43,640 bases of DNA from Bradyrhizobium manausense (GCF_001440035.1 NZ_LJYG01000109.1:1-43640), one strand, 5' to 3'; shown: positions 1 through 9,324, numbered from the stretch's first letter. Translations and numbers: made by a program. The notes: generated by a model from the sequence alone, not told the origin.

Positions 1-343
1 TTTTTTTGAAGCTGAGCCCCTCGGCGTGAACAAAAGTCCACACCGCCCGCACGTCTGTCTTGATCCCCCGTGCGGCCAGCTCCTGCGTCAGCTTGCGCAA
101 GGTGAATGGCCCCGAGCGAATGCGTTTGCGCAGCCAGTCGGCGTTGGCATCCGACAGAACCCGCTTCTTGTGGCCGCCGATCTGGCCGGGCGCCAGGCCT
201 CCGGTATCACGCCTTAGGTTCTTCCACTTCGTCACACACGAGGGGCTGATCTGTAGCGCCTTCGCGATCGAACGAACCGTCTCGCCCGCGTCAGCGCGAG
301 CCAAGGCACGTTCACGGATGTCTTCCGAATAGGGGCGCGTCAT
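1..343 (-). CDS. IS630-family transposase, N-terminal part (runs off the left edge)
   Basis: The reverse strand reads from an ATG at 343 without a stop to the edge of the window, giving about 114 residues. It opens MTRPYSEDIRERAL and continues with a helix-turn-helix region (ETVRSIAKALQISPSCVTKW), then GQIGGHKKR and the LRKLTQELAARG and VWTFVHAEGLSFK stretches. This is the DNA-binding half of an IS630-type transposase, which binds the element ends; the DDE catalytic half lies outside the window. Completeness cannot be judged from here. A second IS630-type copy at 42.6-43.5 kb has a different protein sequence. Confidence 0.85.
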   Translation of the reverse strand, partial: MTRPYSEDIRERALARADAGETVRSIAKALQISPSCVTKWKNLRRDTGGLAPGQIGGHKKRVLSDANADWLRKRIRSGPFTLRKLTQELAARGIKTDVRAVWTFVHAEGLSFKK

Positions 344-433
344 CCATGCTGGCCTCCGCACTCCAGCATGGAGCTTGAATCAGAAATCGCCCGCTCTGGG
401 AACCCCGATTCCAGTCAAAAACATCATGCTCTA
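344..433. mobile_element. Probable outer end of the IS630 element with TA target
   Basis: The 88 bases ahead of the transposase contain no gene. They appear to end at 431 with GAGCATGATG on the reverse strand, followed by TA at 432-433. IS630 elements insert into and duplicate TA, so this is the likely boundary. The opposite end is not in the window, so the terminal repeat cannot be confirmed. Confidence 0.4.
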
Positions 434-877
434 GGTAGATCTCCGGGTAAGTATTCGCAAGGCGGCGCCGCCGGTAAAGGACCTGCTGAGTGTGACCGCG
501 CGGGAAACCTGGATCTTCTACATCAGTAGGTCATAGCAAGAGGTGGCGTGCCGGCCACAAGCCGAGATCGAGACGTGCGGGCAAAAGTTCAGTCTATTTG
601 GTCGCCCCCATTTTTGCCATGGCCGTCAAGGCGCAACTCGATCCTAGCGATTTGCGCAAAACAGACCGATTTTGAAGCCCAGGCCAACGATATGGTCAGC
701 TGGCCCCGCCTGCAACGAGTAATACCGAGCCTGAACAGGTCAGGCGTTCGGGCTCGGCAAGACTCGATCTTCGATACCAAATCCGCTTTTGGACCAAAGT
801 GGGCGTCTGGGTAGATTAAGGCAGGGACGAAAGCTCAGCGTGATAACGTTCCTTCCTTTGCCATGTGGCTGGTCATG
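434..877. other. No recognisable gene
   Basis: The frames here carry no recognisable protein and no ribosome binding site in front of a convincing start. It separates the IS630 element from the 3' end of the avidin gene. Confidence 0.5.
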
Positions 878-1402
878 TCACTTGCGCAACTTGGTATTCG
901 AGAGCTTTTCGCCTGCACCACCGCTCTTGGCCGCCTCGCCGCTAGCGGATGGTAGTTTCGATTTGTCGCCGCTTGCGAAAGTGAAGGTGTCCGCGCCGGC
1001 GCTAATGCCGTTCCACGCCACCGGTTCCGCGAGTGAAAGGAGCCAAAGTCCCTGAAATCCAGATGCAGCGTTCAGCTGCCCGGTCCACACGGTTGTCGAT
1101 CCGCAGCCAACAAAATTCACCGAAAAGCTGATCGCCGTGCCACTATTGGTCTGCGCGAGCCAGCCCGTCATTGTCTGTGGGGCACCTGCATCGCAGCTAT
1201 TGCTCGCATTGTTTGTGTAGATGCCGGAAATAGCGCCCGTGTTTGGATTATAATTGTCGACCGCCAGGGTTGAGCCGTATTGGTTGGTCCAGGTCCAAAT
1301 CGGTTGCGCGGCTGCAGGCGCCGCCAGGATGAGTGGGCCGAGGCAAGCCGCGCCGATCCGCTTCGTCAATTTCCATCTCGCTTGAAACATTTCCGACTCC
1401 AT
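878..1402 (-). CDS. Secreted avidin-family biotin-binding protein (bradavidin-like)
   Basis: A 174-residue protein with a signal peptide (KLTKRIG, then a hydrophobic run ending APAAAQ near residue 33) and one avidin barrel. Family landmarks are WTWTNQYGSTLAV (36-48), GISGIYTNN (58-65), STTVWTGQL (102-110), FQGLW (116-120) and VAWNGISAGADTF (128-140). These supply the Asn, Ser, Tyr, Thr and Trp positions that line the biotin pocket. Cys70 and Cys100 could form the disulfide known in bradavidin. The C-terminus carries GEKLSNTK (164-171), matching the tail that in Bradyrhizobium bradavidin binds in the biotin site. The role in rhizobia is unproven; exported biotin sequestration is an inference. 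An alternative start at 1390 has GGAG six bases upstream and gives a cleaner signal peptide. Confidence 0.93.
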   Translation of the reverse strand: MESEMFQARWKLTKRIGAACLGPLILAAPAAAQPIWTWTNQYGSTLAVDNYNPNTGAISGIYTNNASNSCDAGAPQTMTGWLAQTNSGTAISFSVNFVGCGSTTVWTGQLNAASGFQGLWLLSLAEPVAWNGISAGADTFTFASGDKSKLPSASGEAAKSGGAGEKLSNTKLRK

Positions 1403-1636
1403 GTCGCTCCATTAGTGGAGCAGCCCACTTATAAAACGGGGCATTGACAATTTAAACGAGTATGACGTCGTGATAGCGCTAGCACGTTGAGATGTGATTG
1501 ACATCCAAATTTCAGCTCTTTTGCCAGCGTGGGTCCCCGTCATAAGGACACGAGCAGCCGACTCGTGACCGGGCCGGACATGCTTGAGCTATCGACAGCT
1601 CTGCGCCATACTGCGGCGACGGTGGGCCCAGCTACC

Positions 1637-4057
1637 TCAATGAGTCATTGGGCCGCGATCGCGGGCCCGGTGTACAAAGCCAGCCTCACCGACGAACACG
1701 GCTTTGACCACCAGATCACGCTCGCATGAGGAAGACTTGCGCAGTTCGCGAGCTGCGGCGACCATGTTGACGAGCGCCGGACGAACTTCTGTCCATTTGC
1801 GAGTCTTTAGACCGCAATCCGGATTGATCCAGAGCTGTGAGTCCGACAGTCGTTGGCGGGCCAGCGTGATGAGATCCGCTATCTCAGAGGGGTCGGGAAC
1901 GCGGGGCGAGTGGATGTCATAGACGCCAGGGCCGATGTCGTTCGGGTACTTGAAGGCAGTGAACGCATCGAGCAGCTCCATCCTAGAGCGGGAGGTTTCG
2001 ATCGAGATGACATCTGCGTCCATCGCGGCAATTGCGTGGATGATGGCATTGAACTCCGAATAGCACATGTGGGTATGGATCTGCGTTGCATCGGCAACAC
2101 CGGACGAGCACAGGCGGAAGCTTTCAACAGCCCAGTCGAGATAAGATCTCCAATCGGATCGACGGAGCGGCAAACCTTCGCGTAGCGCGGCCTCATCGAT
2201 TTGGATCATGGTTGCGCCGGCCTTTTCCAGGTCCGCGACCTCGTCACGGATAGCGAGCGCGATCTGACGGCAGGCCTCGCTGCGCGGAATGTCGTCACGG
2301 ACAAACGACCAAGTGAGGATTGTCACCGGTCCCGTAATCATTGCCTTCATCGGCTTTGTGGTCAGCGACTGCGCGTAGCGCCACCATTCGATAGTCATCG
2401 GCTTCGGGCGGGAGACATCGCCGAACAGTATAGGCGGACGAACGTAACGGGAGCCGTAGGACTGCACCCAGCCATGCCTAGTGAAGGCGAATCCGGAGAG
2501 CTGCTCGGCGAAATACTGGACCATATCATTGCGCTCGAACTCGCCGTGGACTAGCACGTCGAGCCCGATGTCTTCCTGCCAGAGGACCGCGCTGGCCGTT
2601 TCCTTCTTCAAGAATTGTTCATATTTCGCCTTTGTCAAGTTTCCCTTGGCATGCTCGGCGCGGGCGTTGCGTATCTCGCTCGTTTGCGGGAACGACCCGA
2701 TCGTGGTTGTGGGGAACAGCGGCAGGCCGAAACGCTTGCGCTGAACCTCCGCACGTGTCGCAAAAGCACTGTTTCGGCGGCGCATTGCCTCGTGAATCGC
2801 CGCCGTTCGCCGGGCGACGGCCTTGTCATGGATTTTCGGCGATGCCTGGCGTGCCCTCGCTGCAAGGTCTGATTCGGAAAGTGCGGCAATGACATTTCCG
2901 TCGCCCGCAAGCGCCTTCGCCAAGGTCGTGAGCTCCTCGATCTTCTGGACCGAGAAGGCAAGCCATCTCTTCACGTCCCGATCGAGATCGGTTTCGAGCG
3001 CAAGGTCGATTGGCACATGCAAAAGCGAGCAGGAAGGCGCGAGCTGCACGCGCTCCTTGCCGAACTTTGCAATGACGGGCTTGTACTGCTCAAGCAGTGC
3101 CGACAGGTTGGAACGCCATACGTTGCGGCCGTCGATGACGCCGAGTGAAATTACGAGATCCGCGCGGGCGCCGTATTCAATCTGCCTCAATTGCTCCGGA
3201 GCGCGAACAAGATCGACGTGCAGTCCGGCCAACGGCAGCTTCAGAGCGGTCGCCAAATTGTCGCCGATTGCTCCGAAGTAAGTTGCAAGCATGACCTTGA
3301 TGCCAGGCACCTCCTCGGCGAGACGCCCGTAGGCGCGCTGGAGTCCATTCCGCGTGGTTTCGTCCAGATCAAGCACCAGATAGGGCTCATCAAGCTGGAC
3401 CCACTCGGCTCCACGTTTCGCCAGTTCTTTAAGAACTTCGACATAGACGGGCACGAGGCTATCGAGCAGCGAAATCGGATCAAACGCTGGATCGACGCTC
3501 TTGCCTAGTTTCAAGAAGGTGACTGGTCCCACCAAGACAGGACGCGTCTGATAGCCGAGGGCTTTCGCCTCCTCATATTCCTCGATCGGCTTGCGGGAAG
3601 AGAGCTTGAAGGTCTGTCCTTTATGGAATTCTGGCACCATGTAGTGGTAATTGGTATCGAACCACTTAGTCATCTCCTGCGCAGAGGCGCCAAGGCCTTG
3701 ACCGGTGTGAGCCCAGCTCGCCTCTCGGTCCTGGTCTTGCGAGCCCCGCGCCATGGTGAAATAGGTCTTCAGCGAGACGGGACCACTCTCCCAGCCATAC
3801 GCCTCAGGAATGGCGCCGACCGTGACGCTCGTGTCGAGAATCTGGTCATACAGTGAAAAGTCATTAGACGGGATGATAGTGACGCCCAACAGATTCTGAC
3901 GTGCCCAATTGGCGACACGAAGACCGGCTGCAGCTTCAAGGAGCTGCTGGTCGCTGATCTTGCCAGCCCAGTAGCCTTCGAGCGCCAGCTTGAGCTCACG
4001 GCGTGGCCCAATACGCGGCATGCCGAGGGTCGCGACAGGAAGTGAGAGAAGAGACAT
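1637..4057 (-). CDS. metE: Cobalamin-independent methionine synthase
   Basis: Transfers the methyl group of 5-methyltetrahydropteroyl-triglutamate to homocysteine, the last step of methionine synthesis, in the cytoplasm and without B12. The protein has the usual MetE double-barrel architecture: the N-terminal half begins LGMPRIGPRRELKLALEGYW and the catalytic C-terminal half begins LPLFPTTTIGSFPQT. Zinc ligands are visible in IHTHMCYSEF (His and Cys) and INPDCGLKTR (Cys). The start at 4057 is chosen because GGGGA lies just upstream and the protein then begins like other MetE proteins; an upstream ATG at 4153 would read through the riboswitch leader. At about 806 residues it is roughly 35 longer at the C-terminus than most relatives (last stretch after AAARELRKSS). 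The B12 riboswitch upstream implies repression when B12 is plentiful. Confidence 0.97.
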   Translation of the reverse strand: MSLLSLPVATLGMPRIGPRRELKLALEGYWAGKISDQQLLEAAAGLRVANWARQNLLGVTIIPSNDFSLYDQILDTSVTVGAIPEAYGWESGPVSLKTYFTMARGSQDQDREASWAHTGQGLGASAQEMTKWFDTNYHYMVPEFHKGQTFKLSSRKPIEEYEEAKALGYQTRPVLVGPVTFLKLGKSVDPAFDPISLLDSLVPVYVEVLKELAKRGAEWVQLDEPYLVLDLDETTRNGLQRAYGRLAEEVPGIKVMLATYFGAIGDNLATALKLPLAGLHVDLVRAPEQLRQIEYGARADLVISLGVIDGRNVWRSNLSALLEQYKPVIAKFGKERVQLAPSCSLLHVPIDLALETDLDRDVKRWLAFSVQKIEELTTLAKALAGDGNVIAALSESDLAARARQASPKIHDKAVARRTAAIHEAMRRRNSAFATRAEVQRKRFGLPLFPTTTIGSFPQTSEIRNARAEHAKGNLTKAKYEQFLKKETASAVLWQEDIGLDVLVHGEFERNDMVQYFAEQLSGFAFTRHGWVQSYGSRYVRPPILFGDVSRPKPMTIEWWRYAQSLTTKPMKAMITGPVTILTWSFVRDDIPRSEACRQIALAIRDEVADLEKAGATMIQIDEAALREGLPLRRSDWRSYLDWAVESFRLCSSGVADATQIHTHMCYSEFNAIIHAIAAMDADVISIETSRSRMELLDAFTAFKYPNDIGPGVYDIHSPRVPDPSEIADLITLARQRLSDSQLWINPDCGLKTRKWTEVRPALVNMVAAARELRKSSSCERDLVVKAVFVGEAGFVHRARDRGPMTH

Positions 4058-4064
4058 AGCTTTA

Positions 4065-4081
4065 TCCCCATTGTGTGGGGG
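4065..4081 (-). promoter_or_regulatory. Hairpin covering the metE ribosome binding site
   Basis: On the reverse strand CCCCC, a short loop ACACAAT and GGGGA lie immediately before the metE start. The GGGGA half is the ribosome binding site, so folding would hide it. Together with the aptamer upstream this suggests that the riboswitch acts on translation. No U-run terminator is seen in the leader. Confidence 0.6.
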
Positions 4082-4171
4082 CAAAGGCCATGGCGGAACG
4101 CAGGCAGGAAGGCCGCCAAAGCGAGGCCTGCTGCTAGGCGTACCACCGGACACCCCGCCCGTGGACGATTA

Positions 4172-4341
4172 TGTTGTCGGGGCAGGTCTCCTGGCTCGCG
4201 GGTCATCGCCTGCATCCGGCCTTCCCGAAGCGTTTGCTTCAGTGACGCGTTTGGATACGGGCTCGCCGCTTACAGTTGCGGGGGCAGCGCCGGCATTGCT
4301 TTGATCCTGAACGAATCGAAAGCGCACCGGCTTCCCTCTTA
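4172..4341 (-). promoter_or_regulatory. Cobalamin (adenosylcobalamin) riboswitch in the metE leader
   Basis: Read on the reverse strand, the leader starts AGAGGGAAGCCGGTG, contains the B12-box core GCCGGCGCTGCCCCCGCAAC followed by TGTAAGCGG, a GGGAAGGC element, and ends with GAGCCAGGAGACCTGCC. These are the diagnostic conserved blocks of the cobalamin riboswitch in the right order and spacing. It sits about 115 bases upstream of the metE start, the standard arrangement for shutting off the B12-independent synthase when B12 is present. Confidence 0.95.
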
Positions 4342-5115
4342 GCTCCAGATCAAGCTAGATCTAGAGAACCTCGACGCCTGCGATTATCTGCAACGCAAGC
4401 GGTTCGTCAACCCGGAGATGCCAATAGACGCGTCGAGCTCCCCGGAGCAATCGTAGTATCAGGCTCGGGGCGCTTGCATGTGATCGACGAGGTTGGCCGT
4501 AATACCAACGCTTGCAATCGCGCTGTTGTTGGTCACACGACGCTCGTATCGGCTAGTGATTATCGAGTAGCCCGGGCCTGGGAAACGCCGCTGCTGTGAA
4601 ACCACGCCACACAAAACGCACAACTCGACAAAGGGTTAAGAACCTTGACCAGCGTTTCCTTATCGCCGACCTTTTCTAGACATTGCGCATGGAGAGCAAT
4701 GGAGTGCTTTTTGGTTAGTTCCGCTTCGGTGTCACCGCTGCGACTCTTTAGCGCGGCAATCTGGATCGCTTAGACCGCCCCTCTAAGTCGATCACAAAGC
4801 CGCTCTCATTGCCTTTTTCAAATTCACTCGGTAGTGGAGGAAATATCAATCCCTCAGCGAACTGCGGAGCTCTCACCTCGGTCAACTACCAATGCTGGCA
4901 ATTGATCGAACTGACGTAATGGTCAATTTTAAATCAAGACCTTCGCGAACGCCGAACTAACCTACCCGAGATCGCGTGAAGAGCTCAAGCAAGGGCTCGC
5001 CGCTGCATCACGGGCTATGAAGGATCCCGCCATGCAGCCCCATTTGGCGTTCGTCGCTCTTTCGAGTTGAATAATGTGATCCCGTGGCAACCGCAAAATT
5101 GGAGGCGCCGGAGCC
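4342..5115. other. Long intergenic region between divergent metE and the tauD-like gene
   Basis: No protein-coding gene is recognisable. The region must hold the metE promoter (minus) and the promoter of the dioxygenase (plus). Its only clear landmark is the shared element at 4880-4929, described separately. Confidence 0.55.
4880..4929 (+). promoter_or_regulatory. Conserved intergenic element, copy A
   Basis: Contains GGTCAACTACCAATGCTGGC, then AATTGATCGAACTGACG and a final GGTCAAT. The same order of blocks is found at 6526-6572 and 11272-11322. It lies about 190 bases upstream of the dioxygenase start. Function unknown; a transcription-factor site is the simplest reading. Confidence 0.5.
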
Positions 5116-6045
5116 ATGACTGCAACGGTCTTGTCGAACAATGTCATTCCTTGCGCGGATATCATCAAACGGGCAGCACGCATCGGCGCGGAAATCCGAA
5201 ATATTAAGCTGTCGGGCGATTTGCCGGAGCAGACGATCGCCTCGATCAATGAGCTACTGTTGGAGCACAAGGTTATCTTCTTTCGCCAACAGGAGCACCT
5301 TGATGATGCGGAGCAGGAGCGCTTTGCCGTTCGTTTCGGAAAGCTGGCACGTCATCCGACGCTCGGTGCGATTAACGGAACGGCGTCGATCATCGAGCTT
5401 GATTCAGCTCGCGCCGGTAGCCGGGCCGACCTCTGGCACACTGATGGAACCTTCATCGATGCCTACCCCAAGATTGCGGTGCTGCGAGGCATTGTGATGC
5501 CACCATTCGGTGGCGATACGGTTTGGTCAAATACCGTCACGGCCTACCTCGACCTGGCTCCGCCTCTCCAACGGCTTGCAGACAGGCTCTGGGCCCTTCA
5601 CAGTAACGCCTTCGATTACGCGATACTGGCCCGCGCCAGCGAGCTCGACAAAAGGCACTTAGACGAAGTTTTCACTAAAACAATCTATCAGACTGAGCAT
5701 CCCGTTGTGCGCGTACACCCGGAGACCGGGGAACGCACGCTGGTGCTCGGTGCTCTAGTGCAAAACTTCATTGGTGTCCCGAAATACGACGGCCAGAAGC
5801 TTTTTGATTTGTTTCAGTCTCATATCACGGCGCTTGAAAACACCGTGCGCTGGAACTGGAAGGAAGGCGATGTAGCGATCTGGGACAATCGCGCCACACA
5901 ACATTACGCCGTGAATGACTACGGCGACCAACACCGCCTCGTTCATCGTGCAACCATCGCCGGCGAAGTACCCGTTAGCATCGATGGTCGGAGCAGCGTG
6001 ACACACGTAACGTCCCCCAAGCAGCCCGCGGCTGAGGTCGCTTAG
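5116..6045 (+). CDS. TauD/TfdA-family 2-oxoglutarate-dependent dioxygenase
   Basis: A 309-residue non-heme iron oxygenase of the taurine dioxygenase family, which couples decarboxylation of 2-oxoglutarate to hydroxylation of a substrate such as a sulfonate, often releasing sulfite. Iron ligands are H108 and D110 in LWHTDGTF and H263 in NRATQHYAVNDY; R274 and R278 in the following QHRLVHRATI stretch include the 2-oxoglutarate contact. Length and motif spacing fit an intact enzyme. GGAGG lies upstream of the ATG. The substrate cannot be read from sequence; the family also includes enzymes for herbicides, alkyl sulfates and secondary metabolites. A TauE/SafE exporter lies 5.6 kb downstream behind the same intergenic element, which is compatible with a sulfonate/sulfite link but does not prove one. 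Confidence 0.9.
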   Translation: MTATVLSNNVIPCADIIKRAARIGAEIRNIKLSGDLPEQTIASINELLLEHKVIFFRQQEHLDDAEQERFAVRFGKLARHPTLGAINGTASIIELDSARAGSRADLWHTDGTFIDAYPKIAVLRGIVMPPFGGDTVWSNTVTAYLDLAPPLQRLADRLWALHSNAFDYAILARASELDKRHLDEVFTKTIYQTEHPVVRVHPETGERTLVLGALVQNFIGVPKYDGQKLFDLFQSHITALENTVRWNWKEGDVAIWDNRATQHYAVNDYGDQHRLVHRATIAGEVPVSIDGRSSVTHVTSPKQPAAEVA

Positions 6046-6805
6046 ACGGATCACAAGATTGGCCGCGACCCGGACCCGGACAACGGAAGCTATCGCACTC
6101 AACTATGAATCTGATGCTCGAGCTCGCAAATCGAAAAGCAGTAATTGTTCTTGAGAGGACAAATTGGATTCAGCAGCTACTTGGTAGCGGTACTATGATC
6201 GCGTGCTCATAAACCGGGTGTCGGGTCAGGTACCCCTGATGTTCGCTCGTCCGCCAATAGCGGCGGAATTGCAGACGTCGCCAGAGGTCGCAGAAGGGCC
6301 AAAAAGGAGATATCATTCGATCGCTTTGTGGATGCCTAGCAGAAGCTTACGGGCGCCAGGTGGTCGTGAGCAACGAGGCCATTTGAGCGCGATGGTTCCT
6401 GCCCGTTGCCGATAGCGTTCCGAACTAGGCAAAATGGCATGCTCGATGGCTTGCCGGATCTCCGGCGTCTGCGCGTCAATCAGCATGGGCGTTCGTACCG
6501 TACCTCGCGGCCCTGCGGCTGATATCACCTACCAACCTTAGCAATTGATGCAATGGTGACCACATGGCAATCGGACGGCAGCTAAGGTCTTGCCTCTCAC
6601 GCTAAGGAAGTCGGGATGCAATATGGGTCTGCCTACGCCAGCAAGCGTGATGGATCTGCCGTCTCGTTAGCGTCAGCTGTGAGGTCTACAGCGATCGTAT
6701 TCGTTTCATGCAAACCGCTCGCAAACTTTCTCGCGCGATCATCGAGGATCCGGCCCTCAAAGGTTTTAGTGCTCCGTAGCCCTCGATTGCTTCGTCTCGT
6801 GGGCG
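6046..6805. other. Intergenic region with a possible GMC oxidoreductase scrap
   Basis: No intact gene. Shared element B sits at 6526-6572. At 6687-6779 a 30-residue open stretch on the plus strand (DRIRFMQTARKLSRAIIEDP) resembles part of a GMC-type oxidoreductase and ends in a stop. If real it is a small remnant; the resemblance is weak. Confidence 0.3.
6526..6572 (+). promoter_or_regulatory. Conserved intergenic element, copy B
   Basis: Reads CACCTACCAACCTTAGCAAT, then TGATGCAATGGTGACCACA and TGGCAATC. It aligns with copies A and C through CTAC(C/T)AA, GCAATTGAT, TGAC and the closing TGGCAATC. It lies about 230 bases ahead of the porin gene. Confidence 0.5.
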
Positions 6806-8362
6806 TTGCGAACGAAAATTCATGAAACAAACGCGCAGAGTTGGATTACTATCGCAGTGTTCCTCGCGGCGAATCTCATCGTGGATGCGGCGTTGGCTCA
6901 AGCTGCCACCGTGCCTAGCTCACAAAGTGACACTCCTGGTGAGGTCGCCGACGGAGGAATTAAAAAGAAGAACCGCCTGGCGACGTCCTACCGAAGGTAT
7001 CGGTCGCAACAAGCTGCGCATCTCACCGGTAGCGCGGCGCTTGAACAGACCGAAAACGCGTTTGCAGCAAAGCGCGAAGCTGCGGGTGTGGTTGCAAAGA
7101 ATAAAATTCCGGAGAATGCCGGCCCATTTGCAAAGTACGAGGACCTGCGCGAAAAAGGTATGTGGCTCAATATTCCCGGTCCGGCCGATACAGTAGATCA
7201 GGATTACGGCGGCGTTAGATCTGCGCTGGGAGAAGTCGGAATCGGCTATGTTGGCGGGACAGTAAACACCTTCGTGGACAATCAGCTGCCGAATGCAGCG
7301 AAGAGCGCCATTCGTGATCAGCTATATGCAGGTCAGAACCCGACATTCAATACCCTAAATTTCATGATCGTGACCTATGATCTCAGCCGATTTGGGATTC
7401 CCGATGGTCAGATCATCGTAGGAGCCCAGCAGCAGTACTGGACATGGAAGCCCGGCGGGCCAGATAGAGTTGGGATCAATACGATCGGCTACTATCAAAC
7501 GTTTTTTGACGGGAAACTCGAACTCAAAATGGGCTATCTCAGGAACATAAATGAGTTCGTAGGCACGGTGGTCGGAGGAAACGCAGCAGTAAACGTTTTT
7601 GGAGCGTCATCCCACATTTTGTACCAAGCAGGCATGAGCAACAATGCCGCGCCGACGCCAGCGTTCAATCTAAAGTACAATTTTGATGATCGGTTCTACA
7701 ACAGGATTTCAGTACAGCGTTCACTCAGTCCAGACGGTCAATTTGCGCAAATTCGCGAAAATCCGACTGGCTTAAACTGGAGCACGACGAACGCGGGCGT
7801 TCTCTTGCTCGACGAAGCCGGCTACAAGAACAAAGCTGCTCCAGGTTTACCTGAGACTTGGTTGCGGGCAGGTGCCGGTTTCAACAATAGTAGCTACACC
7901 GACTTGCAGGATCCGAAGCAACCGAGGGCCGACGGGAACAGCATCTATTACGCGGCAGCGGACAGGCAACTCTGGCAGTCGGATGTCCTAGGCTCACCAA
8001 CTCGCGGCATCTATGCAGGATTTTCCGTGATGTACGCGCCGCCCGACTCAAACAGGGTGAGTAAGTATTTCGAGCTCCGTCTCTACGCGAAAGGGTTGTT
8101 TGACAGCCGTCCAAGTGACCAGATTGCGATTGTTGCCACCAACACTGCGTGGAGCAACGTTGCAGTAGAAGCTGCCGTGGCCAAGGGCCATCTTGTGCAT
8201 CGCGACAGTACGGCGCTTTCCGCAACCTACACGGCACATCTGTCGTCCGGGGTATATTCAAGCTTAGGACTGACATACGTCAATAACCCTACGAGCATCA
8301 CTTACACGCCGCGAACGGGACATGCGTTGAACGTGTTAGTGTCTACGTCGATATTCTTCTAA
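6806..8362 (+). CDS. OprB-like carbohydrate-selective porin
   Basis: An outer-membrane beta-barrel of about 500 residues. After a signal peptide ending ALAQAA there is a linker rich in basic residues, then WLNIPGPADTVDQDYGG and alternating barrel strands such as QIIVGAQQQYWTWKPGG, LELKMGYLRNINEFVG and SVMYAPP, finishing with the aromatic VLVSTSIFF typical of outer-membrane proteins. OprB-type porins admit sugars. The open frame can only begin at the TTG at 6806. A nearby ATG at 6822 in another frame encodes MKQTRRVG and would join the signal peptide perfectly if one base were restored around 6840, so the gene may carry a 1-base deletion at its 5' end or depend on a weak TTG start. Confidence 0.85.
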   Translation: MRTKIHETNAQSWITIAVFLAANLIVDAALAQAATVPSSQSDTPGEVADGGIKKKNRLATSYRRYRSQQAAHLTGSAALEQTENAFAAKREAAGVVAKNKIPENAGPFAKYEDLREKGMWLNIPGPADTVDQDYGGVRSALGEVGIGYVGGTVNTFVDNQLPNAAKSAIRDQLYAGQNPTFNTLNFMIVTYDLSRFGIPDGQIIVGAQQQYWTWKPGGPDRVGINTIGYYQTFFDGKLELKMGYLRNINEFVGTVVGGNAAVNVFGASSHILYQAGMSNNAAPTPAFNLKYNFDDRFYNRISVQRSLSPDGQFAQIRENPTGLNWSTTNAGVLLLDEAGYKNKAAPGLPETWLRAGAGFNNSSYTDLQDPKQPRADGNSIYYAAADRQLWQSDVLGSPTRGIYAGFSVMYAPPDSNRVSKYFELRLYAKGLFDSRPSDQIAIVATNTAWSNVAVEAAVAKGHLVHRDSTALSATYTAHLSSGVYSSLGLTYVNNPTSITYTPRTGHALNVLVSTSIFF

Positions 8363-8400
8363 GCCTTCAAAGATAGGGAGAAATTCACAAGCACGCCAAT

Positions 8401-8418
8401 GCGGATATTGGTATCCGC
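8401..8418 (+). terminator. Perfect hairpin after the porin gene
   Basis: GCGGATA, loop TTGG, TATCCGC, starting 38 bases after the porin stop. No T-run follows, so intrinsic termination would be weak; transcript stabilisation is equally possible. Confidence 0.4.
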
Positions 8419-8853
8419 GATGCTTGGCGAGGGGCACGAAGCTGTCGACACACAGCGGCCACGCAGCGTGATGCCCGCCACATTGATGGCCATTGGATTG
8501 GCCAGCTAACGCGGCTTCTTGGATCTATGCAGTTCAGCGCCTCTCGCGAATTGTGCCAGAGGGGAGGGGCATTTGCCCCGAACTGTTCTATCTTCCTCTA
8601 CCGTCTATAGGAAAGCCGAATAAGCGATGTATCGGCAAAGCTCGCAGCATCTCGCACCTCGACAGTCGCCCGCTCAGGTAAGGGGGAAGTCAGAACGGTG
8701 CTCACCAGGACAGCTGCATGATCTGACCTTGTCAGATCGCGGCCGCACTTTGCAGGAGATAATCTCTCGCTAGAGGAGATCTGCTTTGGAGAAGTCCAGT
8801 CGGGATATCGATGGGTCACCCTAGAATTGCAAGAATACAATGTTAAGGGCGAA

Positions 8854-9012
8854 ATGCGAACCGCAGAAGACGTTCTTGGGGAGAGGCAAGACGCGCTCTA
8901 CGGTATCAACACTCTCCGGGCTTTGGAGAATTTTTCACTCACGCGCCGCACAAATCGGGATGCCGTCATTGTGAGCAACCATGTCGTCGATCCTCTCCGA
9001 TCCCAATTGTGA
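8854..9012 (+). pseudogene. Aspartate ammonia-lyase, N-terminal fragment
   Basis: The 52-residue frame MRTAEDVLGERQDALYGINT continues LRALENFSLTRR. It matches the start of the aspartase/fumarase family (usual pattern EHDLLGE, then ALYGIHTLRAIENF). Similarity ends after about 30 residues and the frame closes at 9012, whereas the enzyme normally has about 470 residues. Nothing further of the enzyme is seen downstream. Confidence 0.7.
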
Positions 9013-9042
9013 AGGCTTGGAATCAACGACTACCTCAGCGAG

Positions 9043-9324
9043 GTGATTGCTTTTGAAAGCCGCGCCACACAGTTCAAATCGATGAGCAAGGGGGAGCGGC
9101 TTCGTCTGTACATGCAGAAAAACGCCCCGAAACCGCCGGCGACCTTCATTATCGGCGATATACCCAGAATATTGCACGCGACCTGGGGGCTTATGAGTGT
9201 CTCGATGACCGGCGGATTTGTTTCCAATTCGCGATTGCAGGCAACAGAACCGGACTACATCTTCCGCGGCCATCATGAGCTATTGCCGATCTTGCAGAGG
9301 CACGGCTTATTCCGGGACGCATAA
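9043..9324 (+). other. Open frame of unknown nature, perhaps the tail of a lost gene
   Basis: A 93-residue frame that includes KGERLRLYMQKNAPKPPATF and later DYIFRGHHELLPILQRHGLF. Composition looks protein-like, but I do not recognise it, and there is no good ribosome binding site. It may be a 3' remnant left next to the aspartase fragment. Confidence 0.3.

Noticed and set aside
88..115. GTCAGCTTGCGCAAGG resembling a tts box
   Set aside because: It lies inside the IS630 transposase coding sequence on the other strand, lacks the TCGAAAG core and has no gene behind it.
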